Assembly (NCBI GenBank): GCA_035457705.1
Contig: DATIBD010000054.1
Location: 21,130 to 85,129 of the forward strand
Source of the DNA: DASPGQ01 sp035457705
Lineage (GTDB): Bacteria; Acidobacteriota; Vicinamibacteria; Marinacidobacterales; SMYC01
Direction: 5' to 3'
Length of the DNA stretch: 64,000 nucleotides
Shown here piece after piece: positions 6,799 through 15,143 of the stretch. A program made the translations under genes and the position numbers. How positions within the stretch are numbered: the first letter of the stretch is position 1; each line of letters starts with the position of its first letter. Under the pieces are notes generated by a model that did no database searches, was not told where the DNA came from, and saw only the letters and a list, made by a program, of their open reading frames with translations.

Positions 6799-9534
6799 AT
6801 GAGCCGATCGATAAGAAACCCATTTGGCGCCCGGAGACCGCTCCATACGCGAGATGGCAAGGCCGACATATTCTCGCTCGAGCTCCTGGAAAAAACTGGC
6901 CTCGGACGTGTTTCGTCGATGCCGATAAGCGTCAAGATCCTGCTGGAGGCCGTACTTCGCCATTGCGACGGCAATCTCGTACAGGAGGAGGACGTCGAGG
7001 CCCTGGCCCGCTGGAACGCCAGAAACCCAGGAGACGAGGAAGTGCCGTTCCAGCCCGCTCGCGTGATCCTCCAGGACTTCACCGGAGTGCCGTCCATCGT
7101 CGATCTCGCCGCAATGCGCTCCACCATGCAAAGACTCGGTGGTGATCCGGCGCTCATCAACCCCGCCGTGCCCGTTGACCTCGTCATCGATCACTCGGTG
7201 CAGGTCGACGTGTTCGGCACACCGCTCGCTCTTTCCCGCAACGCGGAGATCGAGTTCGAGCGAAATCGCGAACGCTACGAGTTCCTTCGATGGGGGCAAC
7301 AGGCGTTCGACAACTTTCGCGTGGTTCCCCCGGCTACGGGCATCGTTCACCAGGTGAACCTGGAATTCCTCGCCAAGGTCGTCATGAAGTCCGAGGAAGA
7401 CGGTGAGGCTCTGCTCTATCCCGACACTCTCGTCGGCACCGATTCCCACACGACGATGATCAACGGGCTCGGTGTCCTCGGGTGGGGTGTGGGAGGCATC
7501 GAAGCCGAAGCGGCCATGTTGGGTCAGCCCTCCTATCTGTTGATGCCCAGAGTCGTCGGCTTCCGGCTCGACGGCAAGCTCGGCGAAGGCGTGACCGCGA
7601 CGGATCTCGTTCTCACGGTCACCGAGATGCTCCGGAAAAAAGGGGTAGTGGACCAATTCGTCGAGTTCTACGGAAGCGGACTTTCACAGATGTCACTTCC
7701 CGACCGGGCAACGGTGGCGAACATGTCGCCGGAGTACGGAGCGACGATGGGCTTCTTCCCCGTGGACGAGGAGACTCTTCGCTACCTTCGAAGAACCGGA
7801 CGCACCGAGGAAGAAATCCGTCGAGTGGAGGCTTACTGCAAGGATCAGGGCCTGTTCCGGACCGACGACGCGCCCGAGCCCGAGTTTACCGATGCGCTAT
7901 CGCTCGATCTCGGCACCGTCGAGCCGAGCCTCGCTGGACCGAAGCGGCCGCAGGATCGGGTGTCACTGGCCTTGATGAAGAGCTCCTTTCGCACCTCCCT
8001 TACCGCCCCTACCAAGAATCGGGGCTTCGGTCTGGACTCCGAGGCACTTTCCCGGGTTGCCACCGTTCAGTTCAACGGGATGCGGGAGAATCTAGGTCAT
8101 GGAGCGGTGGTGATCGCCGCCATCACGTCCTGCACCAATACCTCCAACCCCTCCGTCATGCTCGGAGCGGGGCTTCTGGCAAAGAAGGCAACCGAGCGCG
8201 GTCTCAAAGTACCGCCCTACGTGAAGACATCGCTCGCGCCGGGCTCAAAAGTCGTCACCGAGTATCTGAAGGAAGCTGGGCTCCTGCCCGCCCTTGCAGA
8301 TCTCGGATTCCACCTCGTGGGCTACGGGTGCACGACCTGCATCGGCAACAGCGGCCCGCTCCCCGATCAGGTGGCGGCCGCCGTCTCCGAAGCCGAGCTG
8401 GTGGCGGCCGCGGTATTGTCCGGGAATCGAAACTTCGAGGGTCGGATCCATCCCCTCGTGCGCGCGAACTACCTCGCGTCGCCTCCTTTGGTGGTGGCCT
8501 ACGCGCTCGCCGGCACGGTCGATCTCGATCTGTCGACCGAGCCTCTTGGTACCGATGTCGAGGGTAAGCCGGTCTTCCTGTCGGAGATCTGGCCCAAGGC
8601 GGAAGAAGTGCAGCGGGTAATGGACGAGGCGATCCGCCCCGAGATGTTCTCCAAGATGTACCAGAACGTGTGGGATGGCAACGAGGTGTGGAACCGCGTT
8701 CCCGTGTCGGGCGGAAAGCTCTACCCGTGGAGCGATTCCTCGACTTACATTCAGGAACCACCTTTCTTCACCGAGCTCGCGCGCGAGCTCCCCGAGGCGA
8801 AAGACATCGAGGGAGCGAGGGTGCTCGCGCTGCTCGGCGACAGCGTGACGACGGACCACATCTCACCGGCGGGTGACATTGCCAACGATTCCGCCGCGGG
8901 GCGCTACCTGCGGGAACGAGGTCTGGAGAAGAAGGATTTCAACTCCTACGGCTCGCGCCGCGGTAACGATCGCGTCATGGTTCGCGGGACTTTCGCGAAC
9001 ATCCGCATCAAGAACTTGCTCGTCCCCGGAGTCGAGGGCGGAGTTACTGTGCACTTTCCCAGCGGCCAGCAGATGTCCATTTACGACGCCGCGATGCGCT
9101 ACAAGAAGGAGGGGACCCCCCTCATCGTCGTAGCCGGCAAGGAGTACGGTTCGGGATCCTCTCGCGATTGGGCTGCCAAAGGCACGCTCCTCCTGGGCAT
9201 CCGCGTCGTTCTCGCGGAAAGCTTTGAGCGGATTCACCGCGCCAACCTTGTGGGAATGGGGGTACTGCCCCTCCAGTTTGCCGATGGACAGAGTGCGTCG
9301 GGCCTCGGCATCTCGGGCCGAGAAACGTTCGACATTGGAGGGAGCGCGGAAGATCTCTCGCCACGTCAGAGCCTCGAGGTGGTTGCCAGACGCGAGGACG
9401 GGACGAGATTCCAGTTCAGCGCCGTCAGCCGCCTCGACTCACAAGTCGAGATCGAGTACTACCGAAACGGCGGAATTCTGCACACCGTCCTTCGAACGCT
9501 CCTGAGCCAGACTCAGTCGAACTCGAAAGGGTGA
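6799..9534 (+). CDS. acnA: Aconitate hydratase A
   Basis: This 911-residue TCA-cycle enzyme interconverts citrate and isocitrate using a [4Fe-4S] cluster. Cluster ligands are visible in SCTNTSNPSVM (about residue 446) and GYGCTTCIGNSGP (about 512-515). DFTGVPSIVDLAAMR, VGTDSHTTMINGLGVLGWGVGG and the swivel-domain GAGKEYGSGSSRDWAAKG-like stretch (here VVAGKEYGSGSSRDWAAKG) are all intact. The length and order match the AcnA/IRP1 type rather than AcnB. Its last 22 nt overlap the convergent small zinc-ribbon-like gene. Expression may start from a leaderless transcript (see the promoter entry). Confidence 0.97.
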   Translation: MSRSIRNPFGARRPLHTRDGKADIFSLELLEKTGLGRVSSMPISVKILLEAVLRHCDGNLVQEEDVEALARWNARNPGDEEVPFQPARVILQDFTGVPSIVDLAAMRSTMQRLGGDPALINPAVPVDLVIDHSVQVDVFGTPLALSRNAEIEFERNRERYEFLRWGQQAFDNFRVVPPATGIVHQVNLEFLAKVVMKSEEDGEALLYPDTLVGTDSHTTMINGLGVLGWGVGGIEAEAAMLGQPSYLLMPRVVGFRLDGKLGEGVTATDLVLTVTEMLRKKGVVDQFVEFYGSGLSQMSLPDRATVANMSPEYGATMGFFPVDEETLRYLRRTGRTEEEIRRVEAYCKDQGLFRTDDAPEPEFTDALSLDLGTVEPSLAGPKRPQDRVSLALMKSSFRTSLTAPTKNRGFGLDSEALSRVATVQFNGMRENLGHGAVVIAAITSCTNTSNPSVMLGAGLLAKKATERGLKVPPYVKTSLAPGSKVVTEYLKEAGLLPALADLGFHLVGYGCTTCIGNSGPLPDQVAAAVSEAELVAAAVLSGNRNFEGRIHPLVRANYLASPPLVVAYALAGTVDLDLSTEPLGTDVEGKPVFLSEIWPKAEEVQRVMDEAIRPEMFSKMYQNVWDGNEVWNRVPVSGGKLYPWSDSSTYIQEPPFFTELARELPEAKDIEGARVLALLGDSVTTDHISPAGDIANDSAAGRYLRERGLEKKDFNSYGSRRGNDRVMVRGTFANIRIKNLLVPGVEGGVTVHFPSGQQMSIYDAAMRYKKEGTPLIVVAGKEYGSGSSRDWAAKGTLLLGIRVVLAESFERIHRANLVGMGVLPLQFADGQSASGLGISGRETFDIGGSAEDLSPRQSLEVVARREDGTRFQFSAVSRLDSQVEIEYYRNGGILHTVLRTLLSQTQSNSKG

Positions 9535-9812
9535 GGCGGGGGCGAACCGTCTTTCTCCGCCTTCTCGAAGGCCTCCTTGAACTTCTTCTCCAGAAGCTCA
9601 TCGCGATTCTCGTGCTCTCGAAAAGCCTGGGCGAAGCGGTCCTCGGCTTCCGCCGTTCGTTTCTTGTCGTCGAGGACGGCATCCTCGAAACTCTTGGCTG
9701 GACCCCGTCCCGGTTTGTCGTGGGACAAGATCGAACCGGTCTTGTGGTCCACGAGGATCTTCGTGCCACAGGATGGACACAGGAGATGGAAATCCTTCGT
9801 TAGCATAGCCAT
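9513..9812 (-). CDS. Small zinc-ribbon-like hypothetical protein
   Basis: The 99-residue cytosolic protein has one CPSC knuckle near the N-terminus (LLCPSCGTKILVDHKTG), followed by a highly charged, mostly helical region rich in Glu, Lys and Arg (AEAEDRFAQAFREHENRDEL) and a proline-rich tail. Only one Cys pair is present, so a full zinc site would need His33 or dimerisation. Function is unknown. The stop lies inside the 3' end of acnA (22-nt convergent overlap). Starting at the second Met would shorten it by two residues. Confidence 0.7.
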   Translation of the reverse strand: MAMLTKDFHLLCPSCGTKILVDHKTGSILSHDKPGRGPAKSFEDAVLDDKKRTAEAEDRFAQAFREHENRDELLEKKFKEAFEKAEKDGSPPPHPFEFD

Positions 9813-9842
9813 GATAGGCTAGCACAGCGAAGGGGTCATTTC

Positions 9843-10271
9843 ATGAGCCATCACCACGACGCCGAGTTGATTATCCGCTTTTACGAACTGCGCAGGGAGC
9901 CACGGCTGCGGGAGGCCCGCGCGTTCATGCTCGGACGTTTCCGGGCCAAAGATGCGAGAGAGCTGAACGAGCTCTGTCCCCCCGGGTCGGACGAGAACGC
10001 CTACTTCCGACAGGTCATCAGCTATTGGGACATGATTGCCGCGATCGTCAAGCGGCATCTCGTGGACAAGGAGCTGTTCTTCGAGACCAACGGCGAGATC
10101 ACTGGCGTGTGGGAGAAGGTCAAGCACCTCGTGCCCGAGCTCAGAGAGTCGTTCAAGAATCCCAATTTTCTCGCTAACTTCGAAGAGGTCGCGAAGCAGC
10201 GAGAGGCTTATCTCGAAGAAAAGAGCCCCGGCTACCTGGAGTCATTGCGCTTGCGACTCGGAGCGGCTTGA
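9843..10271 (+). CDS. Hypothetical protein, all-helical
   Basis: The 142-residue protein has no signal peptide or membrane segment and is rich in Arg, Glu and aromatic residues (AELIIRFYELRREPRLREAR at the start, YFRQVISYWDMIAAIVKRHL in the middle). Homologues of this general type are common as unannotated small helical proteins, perhaps DUF4760-like, but I cannot name the family. A GAAGGGG ribosome site precedes the ATG. The 3' end overlaps the convergent DinB gene by 40 nt. Confidence 0.7.
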   Translation: MSHHHDAELIIRFYELRREPRLREARAFMLGRFRAKDARELNELCPPGSDENAYFRQVISYWDMIAAIVKRHLVDKELFFETNGEITGVWEKVKHLVPELRESFKNPNFLANFEEVAKQREAYLEEKSPGYLESLRLRLGAA

Positions 10272-10756
10272 GCGGCCACCTGCTCCGAAGTGAGGCCGTA
10301 GAGCGGTTTCGTCTCGACGCCCATGAGACCCAGATAGGTATAGATCTGTCCGCGGTGATGGATCTCGTGCTCGATCATCAGGCGTAGCCACTTCCACACG
10401 GTGATGGGGCTTCCCGCCGGAGTCGTGCATTTCGAGCGCAGCTCGGCAGGAGTGAGCCTGCGAAAGATTTGAAGCGACTCTTCGTGACACGTGTCGAAGA
10501 ATCGCATCACTTCCTCTCGCCCATCGGCCAGCTCCTTACCGCAACCCTCGTACCGACTGGGGTAGCCGCGAACGTTCTCGGCGTACATGAATCGCTCGAT
10601 GGCGGCGAGGTGCCGGACGAGATCCGCGAAAGTGAACTTTCCCGGAACGGGGGATCGGTCGAACGACTCGTCGGGGACGAGTGAGATTACACGCTTGGTT
10701 CTGCTTCTCACTTTCTCGTAGTAATCGAGGAATGGCTCGATGGTGGTTATCTCCAT
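10232..10756 (-). CDS. DinB-family protein (putative metal-dependent thiol transferase fold)
   Basis: The 174-residue protein belongs to the DinB/YfiT four-helix-bundle superfamily. The three expected metal-ligand histidines are seen in LVRHLAAIERF (about residue 48) and IEHEIHHRGQIYTYLGLMG (about 131-135). Members include bacillithiol, mycothiol and glutathione transferases, but most are uncharacterised. The start is MEITTIEPF at 10756, supported by GAAGGAG 7 nt upstream. A GTG further upstream is also in frame but lies inside a repeat element and should not be used. Confidence 0.88.
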   Translation of the reverse strand: MEITTIEPFLDYYEKVRSRTKRVISLVPDESFDRSPVPGKFTFADLVRHLAAIERFMYAENVRGYPSRYEGCGKELADGREEVMRFFDTCHEESLQIFRRLTPAELRSKCTTPAGSPITVWKWLRLMIEHEIHHRGQIYTYLGLMGVETKPLYGLTSEQVAAQAAPSRKRNDSR

Positions 10757-10770
10757 GATTCGTCTCCTTC

Positions 10771-10953
10771 GAGTACTCAATGCCGTGGCGGGACCCGTAA
10801 TCGATCGAGCCGCCACGGCTCGGGCTGCCTACGGCGCGGCAATTATTCGCACTGCGTGCTCACATCTGATACCCACGAAGGAGTCCGATGCGGACGATTG
10901 CGCCGGGCTCGCTCCGGTCGCGCAGGCTGGGTCGTACTTTTTCGTCAGCCTGC
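10771..10953 (+). repeat. Composite intergenic repeat, copy B
   Basis: Left palindrome GCCGTGGCGG...CCGCCACGGC is perfect. A single 55-bp unit lies at 10843-10897, followed by the GCGCCGGGCTCGCTC module. The right palindrome is GCAGGCTG (10922-10929) and CAGCCTGC (10946-10953). The TGA stop of the threonine dehydratase-like gene (10945-10947, minus strand) lies within the right end of the element. Confidence 0.85.
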
Positions 10954-11883
10954 CAGGATGCCGGCGAGCACGTGGGTGTCGATATTGCCTCCGGATAAGA
11001 TACATACGATTCTCCGCACGTCGATCTGCCCCGACAGAGCCACGGCGAGCGCGCAGGCGCCGGCTCCTTCTGCCACGACACGATTGCGCTCGACGAGCAA
11101 ACGGATGGCGGTGGCGATCTCGCCCGTCGATGCGGTGAAGGCTCCACTCAATAGAGACTGCGCGAAAGGCCACATCTTGGGGAGAAGCCTCTCGCTCCCG
11201 ATCCCGTCGACGAAGCTCGGTCGACGCTCGACGGACGTCATTTCCCCCTTCGCTAGCGACGCCGTCAGAGGTGCGGCGGTGTCGACTTCCGCGCCGTACA
11301 CTCGGATCCTCGATGCGCGCTGCGCGAGGGCGCTCGCGATTCCCGTGGCGAGACCTCCGCCACCCCACGGAATGACGACGGCATCGGCGTCGGGCAGATC
11401 ATCGAGGATCTCGAGACCGATGGTGCCGTTGCCAGCCATCACCGGCTCGTCCTCGACGGGATGGAAGAAGCGCCCCTCGACCCCGGGAAACCGCCTCTCG
11501 GCCAGGCACTGCCACCAGCGGTCGAAGGGCACCCGCACATGGCGAGCGCCGAGTCGCTCGATGGCCGCGAGCTTGGTTCGGGGCGCGGTGTCGGGAACGA
11601 TGATGGTGCACGGTACTCCTCTTTCCCTCGCCGCCCAGGCGACCCCCTGGGCCCAATTACCCGCGCTCGCGGTGAGGACGCCGGTCCGAATCTCCGCGTC
11701 GGATACCGAGCGAAAGGCATTGATGGCCCCTCGAATCTTGAACGACGCGATGGGCTGCAAGTTCTCGAGCTTGAGGAATATATCTCTCGTCGACTCGGGA
11801 TAATCGAGTCGTACGAGCGGAGTGCGGAGGGCCAGGCCCGAAATGGCCACCCGCGCCCTCTCGATCGCCGCGATGGGAACCAT
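10945..11883 (-). CDS. PLP-dependent threonine dehydratase / serine racemase-like enzyme
   Basis: The 312-residue enzyme belongs to the fold-type II PLP family. The cofactor lysine is in PIASFKIRGA (about residue 49), the substrate loop is TASAGNWAQGVAWAA, the phosphate-binding glycine loop is GGGGLATGI (about 175-183) and the family-typical VVAEGAGACALA and LSGGNID come near the end. No regulatory ACT domain is present, so it matches catabolic threonine/serine dehydratases or serine racemase. The last codons and the stop lie in a repeat element, so the final residues may have been altered by its insertion. It is divergent from coaX. Confidence 0.88.
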   Translation of the reverse strand: MVPIAAIERARVAISGLALRTPLVRLDYPESTRDIFLKLENLQPIASFKIRGAINAFRSVSDAEIRTGVLTASAGNWAQGVAWAARERGVPCTIIVPDTAPRTKLAAIERLGARHVRVPFDRWWQCLAERRFPGVEGRFFHPVEDEPVMAGNGTIGLEILDDLPDADAVVIPWGGGGLATGIASALAQRASRIRVYGAEVDTAAPLTASLAKGEMTSVERRPSFVDGIGSERLLPKMWPFAQSLLSGAFTASTGEIATAIRLLVERNRVVAEGAGACALAVALSGQIDVRRIVCILSGGNIDTHVLAGILAG

Positions 11884-11927
11884 CTTCCATGTGTATCACG
11901 ATACCGCTGCGCTGGTAGAATGCCTCC

Positions 11928-12710
11928 GTGCTTCTCGTCTTGGACGTCGGCAATACAAAGACGATGATCGGCGTATACGGCTCGGAAGCCTGGGTGGCCG
12001 ATTGGCGGATAAAGACCCACCTCGACCATCTCGCGGACGAGTACTATGTGCTCGTCAAGGCGCTGCTGGGGGACCGAGGACTTTCTTTTCGAGAGATCAC
12101 GGGGGCGGTCATCGCGAGTGTCGTTCCGCCGATGACGGCCATTTTCGAAGAGCTCGTCTTTCGGATTCTCGGCCAGCCACCTGTTATCGTAGGACCGGGG
12201 ATCGAGACCGGTGTAGGAATTCGCATCGACAACCCGTCCGAGCTTGGCGCCGACCGTGTCGCCAACGCCGCTGCGGTCCACGAGCTCTACGGCGGTCCCG
12301 CCATCGTGCTCGACCTCGGAACGGCGACGACCTTCGACGTCGTTTCGAAGGACGGTGACTATCTCGGAGGTGCGATCGCTCCCGGCCTGGGCATCTCCGC
12401 CGACGCCCTGGTGCGCCGGACCGCCAAGCTCCCGAAAGTCGAGCTCCAGCTCCCGGTGAGGGCCATCGGACGCAGCACCGTAACCGCGATGCAGTCCGGG
12501 CTGGTCATCGGTTACGTAGGGCTCGTGAAGGAGCTCGTCGGCCGCCTCAAGAAGGAGCTTGGGGGCTCGCCCAAGGTCATCGCCACCGGCGGCATGGCAG
12601 AGATGGTGGCCGAATGGACCGAAGTCATCGACGCCGTGCACCCTCGCCTCACGCTCGACGGCATCCGGATCATCTACGAGCTGAACGTCGATGCTTCGAA
12701 AGTCCGATGA
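11928..12710 (+). CDS. coaX: Type III pantothenate kinase
   Basis: The 260-residue enzyme phosphorylates pantothenate, the first step of coenzyme A synthesis. It belongs to the acetate/sugar kinase-Hsp70-actin fold, with the phosphate-1 motif LDVGNTKT at the N-terminus, GADRVANAAAVHELYG (about 104-119) and LDLGTATTFDVVSKDGDYLGGAI. The start is GTG; no Shine-Dalgarno precedes it, while TAGAAT ends 7 nt upstream, which fits a leaderless mRNA. birA, its frequent neighbour, is not here. The gene end overlaps a 24-codon open frame. Confidence 0.95.
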   Translation: MLLVLDVGNTKTMIGVYGSEAWVADWRIKTHLDHLADEYYVLVKALLGDRGLSFREITGAVIASVVPPMTAIFEELVFRILGQPPVIVGPGIETGVGIRIDNPSELGADRVANAAAVHELYGGPAIVLDLGTATTFDVVSKDGDYLGGAIAPGLGISADALVRRTAKLPKVELQLPVRAIGRSTVTAMQSGLVIGYVGLVKELVGRLKKELGGSPKVIATGGMAEMVAEWTEVIDAVHPRLTLDGIRIIYELNVDASKVR

Positions 12711-12781
12711 GGGCTCGTGCCGACGGCGAGGATTGGATTCTGACGGCGAAGCGCGGCCGCAACGCGATCGTTCCAACCTAA
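12707..12781 (+). other. 24-codon open frame overlapping the coaX stop (possible gene remnant)
   Basis: The ATG overlaps the coaX TGA (ATGA) and the frame runs 24 codons to TAA, which itself overlaps the stop of mqnD on the other strand. The peptide reads RADGEDWILTAKRGRNAIVP in its middle. It could be the leftover start of a coupled downstream gene removed by deletion, or chance. No family is assignable. Confidence 0.2.
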
Positions 12782-13614
12782 CGGATCAGCTCGAGCTCGG
12801 GCGCCTCACCGATTACACCCGCCGCTACCCCGCGGGAGAAGAGCTCCCCGAGCGCCTTTTCGCCGGCTTCCCCCATGTCTAGCGTCAGGTGCGAGACGTA
12901 CATCTTCACGAACCGGCGGCCGAGCTCACGTCCGAGCCCCCGCCCGAACTTCAAGGCATAGCTGAGCGCCTCTTCCTCGTGATCGTAGGCCCACTCGATG
13001 CTGTCTCGCATCGCACGGTTGATCTCGACCGCGAGCTCGCGACCGAGATCACGCCTGACGACGTCGAGTCCGAGAGGAAGCGGGAGTCCCGTTTCCGCGT
13101 TCCACCTCTCTCCGAAGTCCTCGATCTTGTAAAAGCCCTTGTCACCGTACGTGAGCTGACCTTCGTGAATCAAGACGCCGGCGTCGGCCTCACCCTTCCC
13201 CACCGCCTCGAAAATCCGATCGAAAGGCAACACCACCGGTTCGAAAGGGGGGAGATAGATGCGCGCGAGCAAGGCCGCCGTCGTTTTTTCGCCCGGGATG
13301 GCAATTCGCTTTCCGCGGAGCGCTTCGATGTCGGATTTCTCCTTGGTGACGACGATGGGACCGTAGCCTTCACCCATGCTCGCGCCCGTCGCCATGATCC
13401 AGTACTTGCTCGCGACGTCGAGAAAAGCATGAGCGGAGATGGCGGTGACCTCCAGCTCTGCTCTCGCGGCACGACGGTTGAGACTCTGGATGTCCTCCAG
13501 CACGTGCACGATCGAGTAGTCTCGGATGCGTACAGCGCCATTCGAGATCGCACAGAACATGAACGCATCGTCGGGGTCGGGACTATGGCCGATGCGAAGC
13601 ACCCGATCGCTCAC
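12778..13614 (-). CDS. mqnD: MqnA/MqnD-family menaquinone biosynthesis enzyme, probably 1,4-dihydroxy-6-naphthoate synthase
   Basis: The 278-residue protein has the periplasmic-binding-protein fold of the futalosine-pathway enzymes MqnA and MqnD, which make menaquinone without chorismate-to-isochorismate steps. The N-terminal SPDPDDAFMF corresponds to the SPCPNDTF-type active-site motif of MqnD. Also present are VTAISAHAFL, GEGYGPIVV, IAIPGEKTTAALL and LIHEGQLTYGD, where the His and Gly-Tyr match the MqnD substrate pocket. MqnD is favoured over MqnA by this layout. The start is GTG. No other mqn genes are in the window, so the pathway is inferred from one member. Confidence 0.83.
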   Translation of the reverse strand: MSDRVLRIGHSPDPDDAFMFCAISNGAVRIRDYSIVHVLEDIQSLNRRAARAELEVTAISAHAFLDVASKYWIMATGASMGEGYGPIVVTKEKSDIEALRGKRIAIPGEKTTAALLARIYLPPFEPVVLPFDRIFEAVGKGEADAGVLIHEGQLTYGDKGFYKIEDFGERWNAETGLPLPLGLDVVRRDLGRELAVEINRAMRDSIEWAYDHEEEALSYALKFGRGLGRELGRRFVKMYVSHLTLDMGEAGEKALGELFSRGVAAGVIGEAPELELIR

Positions 13615-13844
13615 GGATGCTCAGGATCTCCCGCTCGTGACGACTCCCGGCGATGTCCTTGACGAGAGAACGCTTTTCGCATGAACCGATATTATATGCC
13701 AGGCGATCGGCTGTTCCCGATCTTCTCGGGGTCGAGAGATCCAGTCCGAATTTGAGCGAGCGGCGACCGGCGAGATATCATGCCGGCTCCGCGTGTCTTC
13801 CACGCGCCACGTGCTCCGCGGGAAACGAGAAGAGGGGTCGGAAG

Positions 13845-14987
13845 TTGCATTTGAGACGAATCGCGGCAATCGGTGTTTTTCTATCGGGTCTTTCTATCGC
13901 GGGCTGCGAAGACCGCTCCAATCCCACGGCGCCCACGACCCCGACAGGTGCGGGGTCTCTCGATCGCGTTTTCGGCACCGGTTCGGTTGCCGGGTCTTCC
14001 AGCTCCAGTTCGATGACGGTCGCTCAGATCCTGGCCAACCCGGAGGAATTCCTCGGGCAGGAGGTCGACCTGCAAGGGACTCTGGTCGAGCCGTTTCCAA
14101 CAGGTGAGTTTCTATTCAGCGACACCACGGGCAGTATTCCGGCGGATTTCAGCGCGGCAAGTCCGGCACCCTCGCTGAACGTTCTAATTCGAATTGTCGG
14201 GATCGTTTCGCCAGGAATCGTGGGCGGATTTGCTGTCAAGGTTGCCGTGACCTCGTGGGAGACGGCGCCAGGCTTCAACTGTGACGATTTGATCGAGGCG
14301 CGCGCCCGGTTCACCGACCCTGGCTTCTCGTTTGGTAACGTCGTGGGACTCTACCTGGCTTATCGGGGAACGCCGCCAGGTGACAAGACCGTCGAGATTA
14401 CTTGGGATCAGCACAACCCCGGTGGGACGGTTCAGACGATCCCAGTCGGCGAGGGGACGCCTAGTGAGGACGGCCTCTTCGACCTCGAGGGTGTCGTGGC
14501 GCACGAGTACACCGACGTAAAAGGAACGGAAGTAAAGAATGTACGGGCAGTGCTCTTTGTCGAGGGTCGCGAGGGAAGCTGCACGAGGGCGCGCGATGTC
14601 ACCGTCAGCCCCGGCTCGGGACCCGGCTCTGCGGGCGGTGGAACGCTGCAGGTGTCAATCGATGAGGGCGAGATGGTGCGATCCGGGGCCGTGTTCTCCG
14701 TGCGCGCCAAGATCTCGAACCAAACGCCTCAAACCAGAGACGTCGAGGTTGTCTTCCAGACGCCGGACCGTGCGCTTATCGCGGAGTCCCCGAGCTCGGA
14801 GTGCAAAATACTCGGCGCGGAGTTCATCGACTGCACGATCACGCTCCAGGGAGGAGAGGTAATTACCCGTGTTGTTCGGTATCGGGCGCCGGAAGTCACC
14901 GCTTCGACTTCGATAACGGGTGCCGTCACGCTCGTTTCTGGCGAGTTCGCTCCCGTCGTCGACTACAAAGTGACGGTTGTACCATAG
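13845..14987 (+). CDS. Lipoprotein with OB-fold-like domain and C-terminal adhesin-like domain
   Basis: Using the TTG start, the product is about 380 residues and begins LHLRRIAAIGVFLSGLSIAG followed by the lipobox Cys, so it is probably a lipid-anchored envelope protein. Next come a low-complexity Ser/Thr/Pro region, an OB-fold-like segment (EEFLGQEVDLQGTLVE through GFAVKVAVTSWE) similar to nucleic-acid-binding-like stress domains, a second similar segment around LFDLEGVVAHEYTDVKGTEV, and a beta-rich C-terminal domain (about 300-380) resembling DUF11/CARDB repeats. The frame is open upstream to 13653 but that part lacks coding character. Function is unknown. Confidence 0.7.
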   Translation: MHLRRIAAIGVFLSGLSIAGCEDRSNPTAPTTPTGAGSLDRVFGTGSVAGSSSSSSMTVAQILANPEEFLGQEVDLQGTLVEPFPTGEFLFSDTTGSIPADFSAASPAPSLNVLIRIVGIVSPGIVGGFAVKVAVTSWETAPGFNCDDLIEARARFTDPGFSFGNVVGLYLAYRGTPPGDKTVEITWDQHNPGGTVQTIPVGEGTPSEDGLFDLEGVVAHEYTDVKGTEVKNVRAVLFVEGREGSCTRARDVTVSPGSGPGSAGGGTLQVSIDEGEMVRSGAVFSVRAKISNQTPQTRDVEVVFQTPDRALIAESPSSECKILGAEFIDCTITLQGGEVITRVVRYRAPEVTASTSITGAVTLVSGEFAPVVDYKVTVVP

Positions 14988-15021
14988 CCATCACCGGTTC
15001 ACTCGACGATCGGTTGAAGCG

Positions 15022-15051
15022 TTGACACAAGCGAGTTCGGAACGCTATATT
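15022..15051 (+). promoter_or_regulatory. Sigma70-type promoter upstream of the MBL phosphodiesterase gene
   Basis: A perfect TTGACA (15022-15027) and TATATT (15046-15051) are spaced by 18 nt, in a 156-bp gap after the lipoprotein gene. About 85 nt of leader follow before the ATG at 15144. It probably drives the phosphodiesterase gene and ftsX. Confidence 0.65.
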
Positions 15052-15143
15052 CATCTTTCAGAAGATACCCCAAATCGAGAAGACGCTTCCAAAACGGACT
15101 TCCCAATGGCCGCTCACCACCCGTGCGACGAGAGGTCGCTTCG

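Noticed and set aside
11439..12776. 445-codon minus-strand frame covering coaX
   Set aside because: It is antisense to coaX, whose kinase motifs are complete on the plus strand, and its translation has no recognisable domain.
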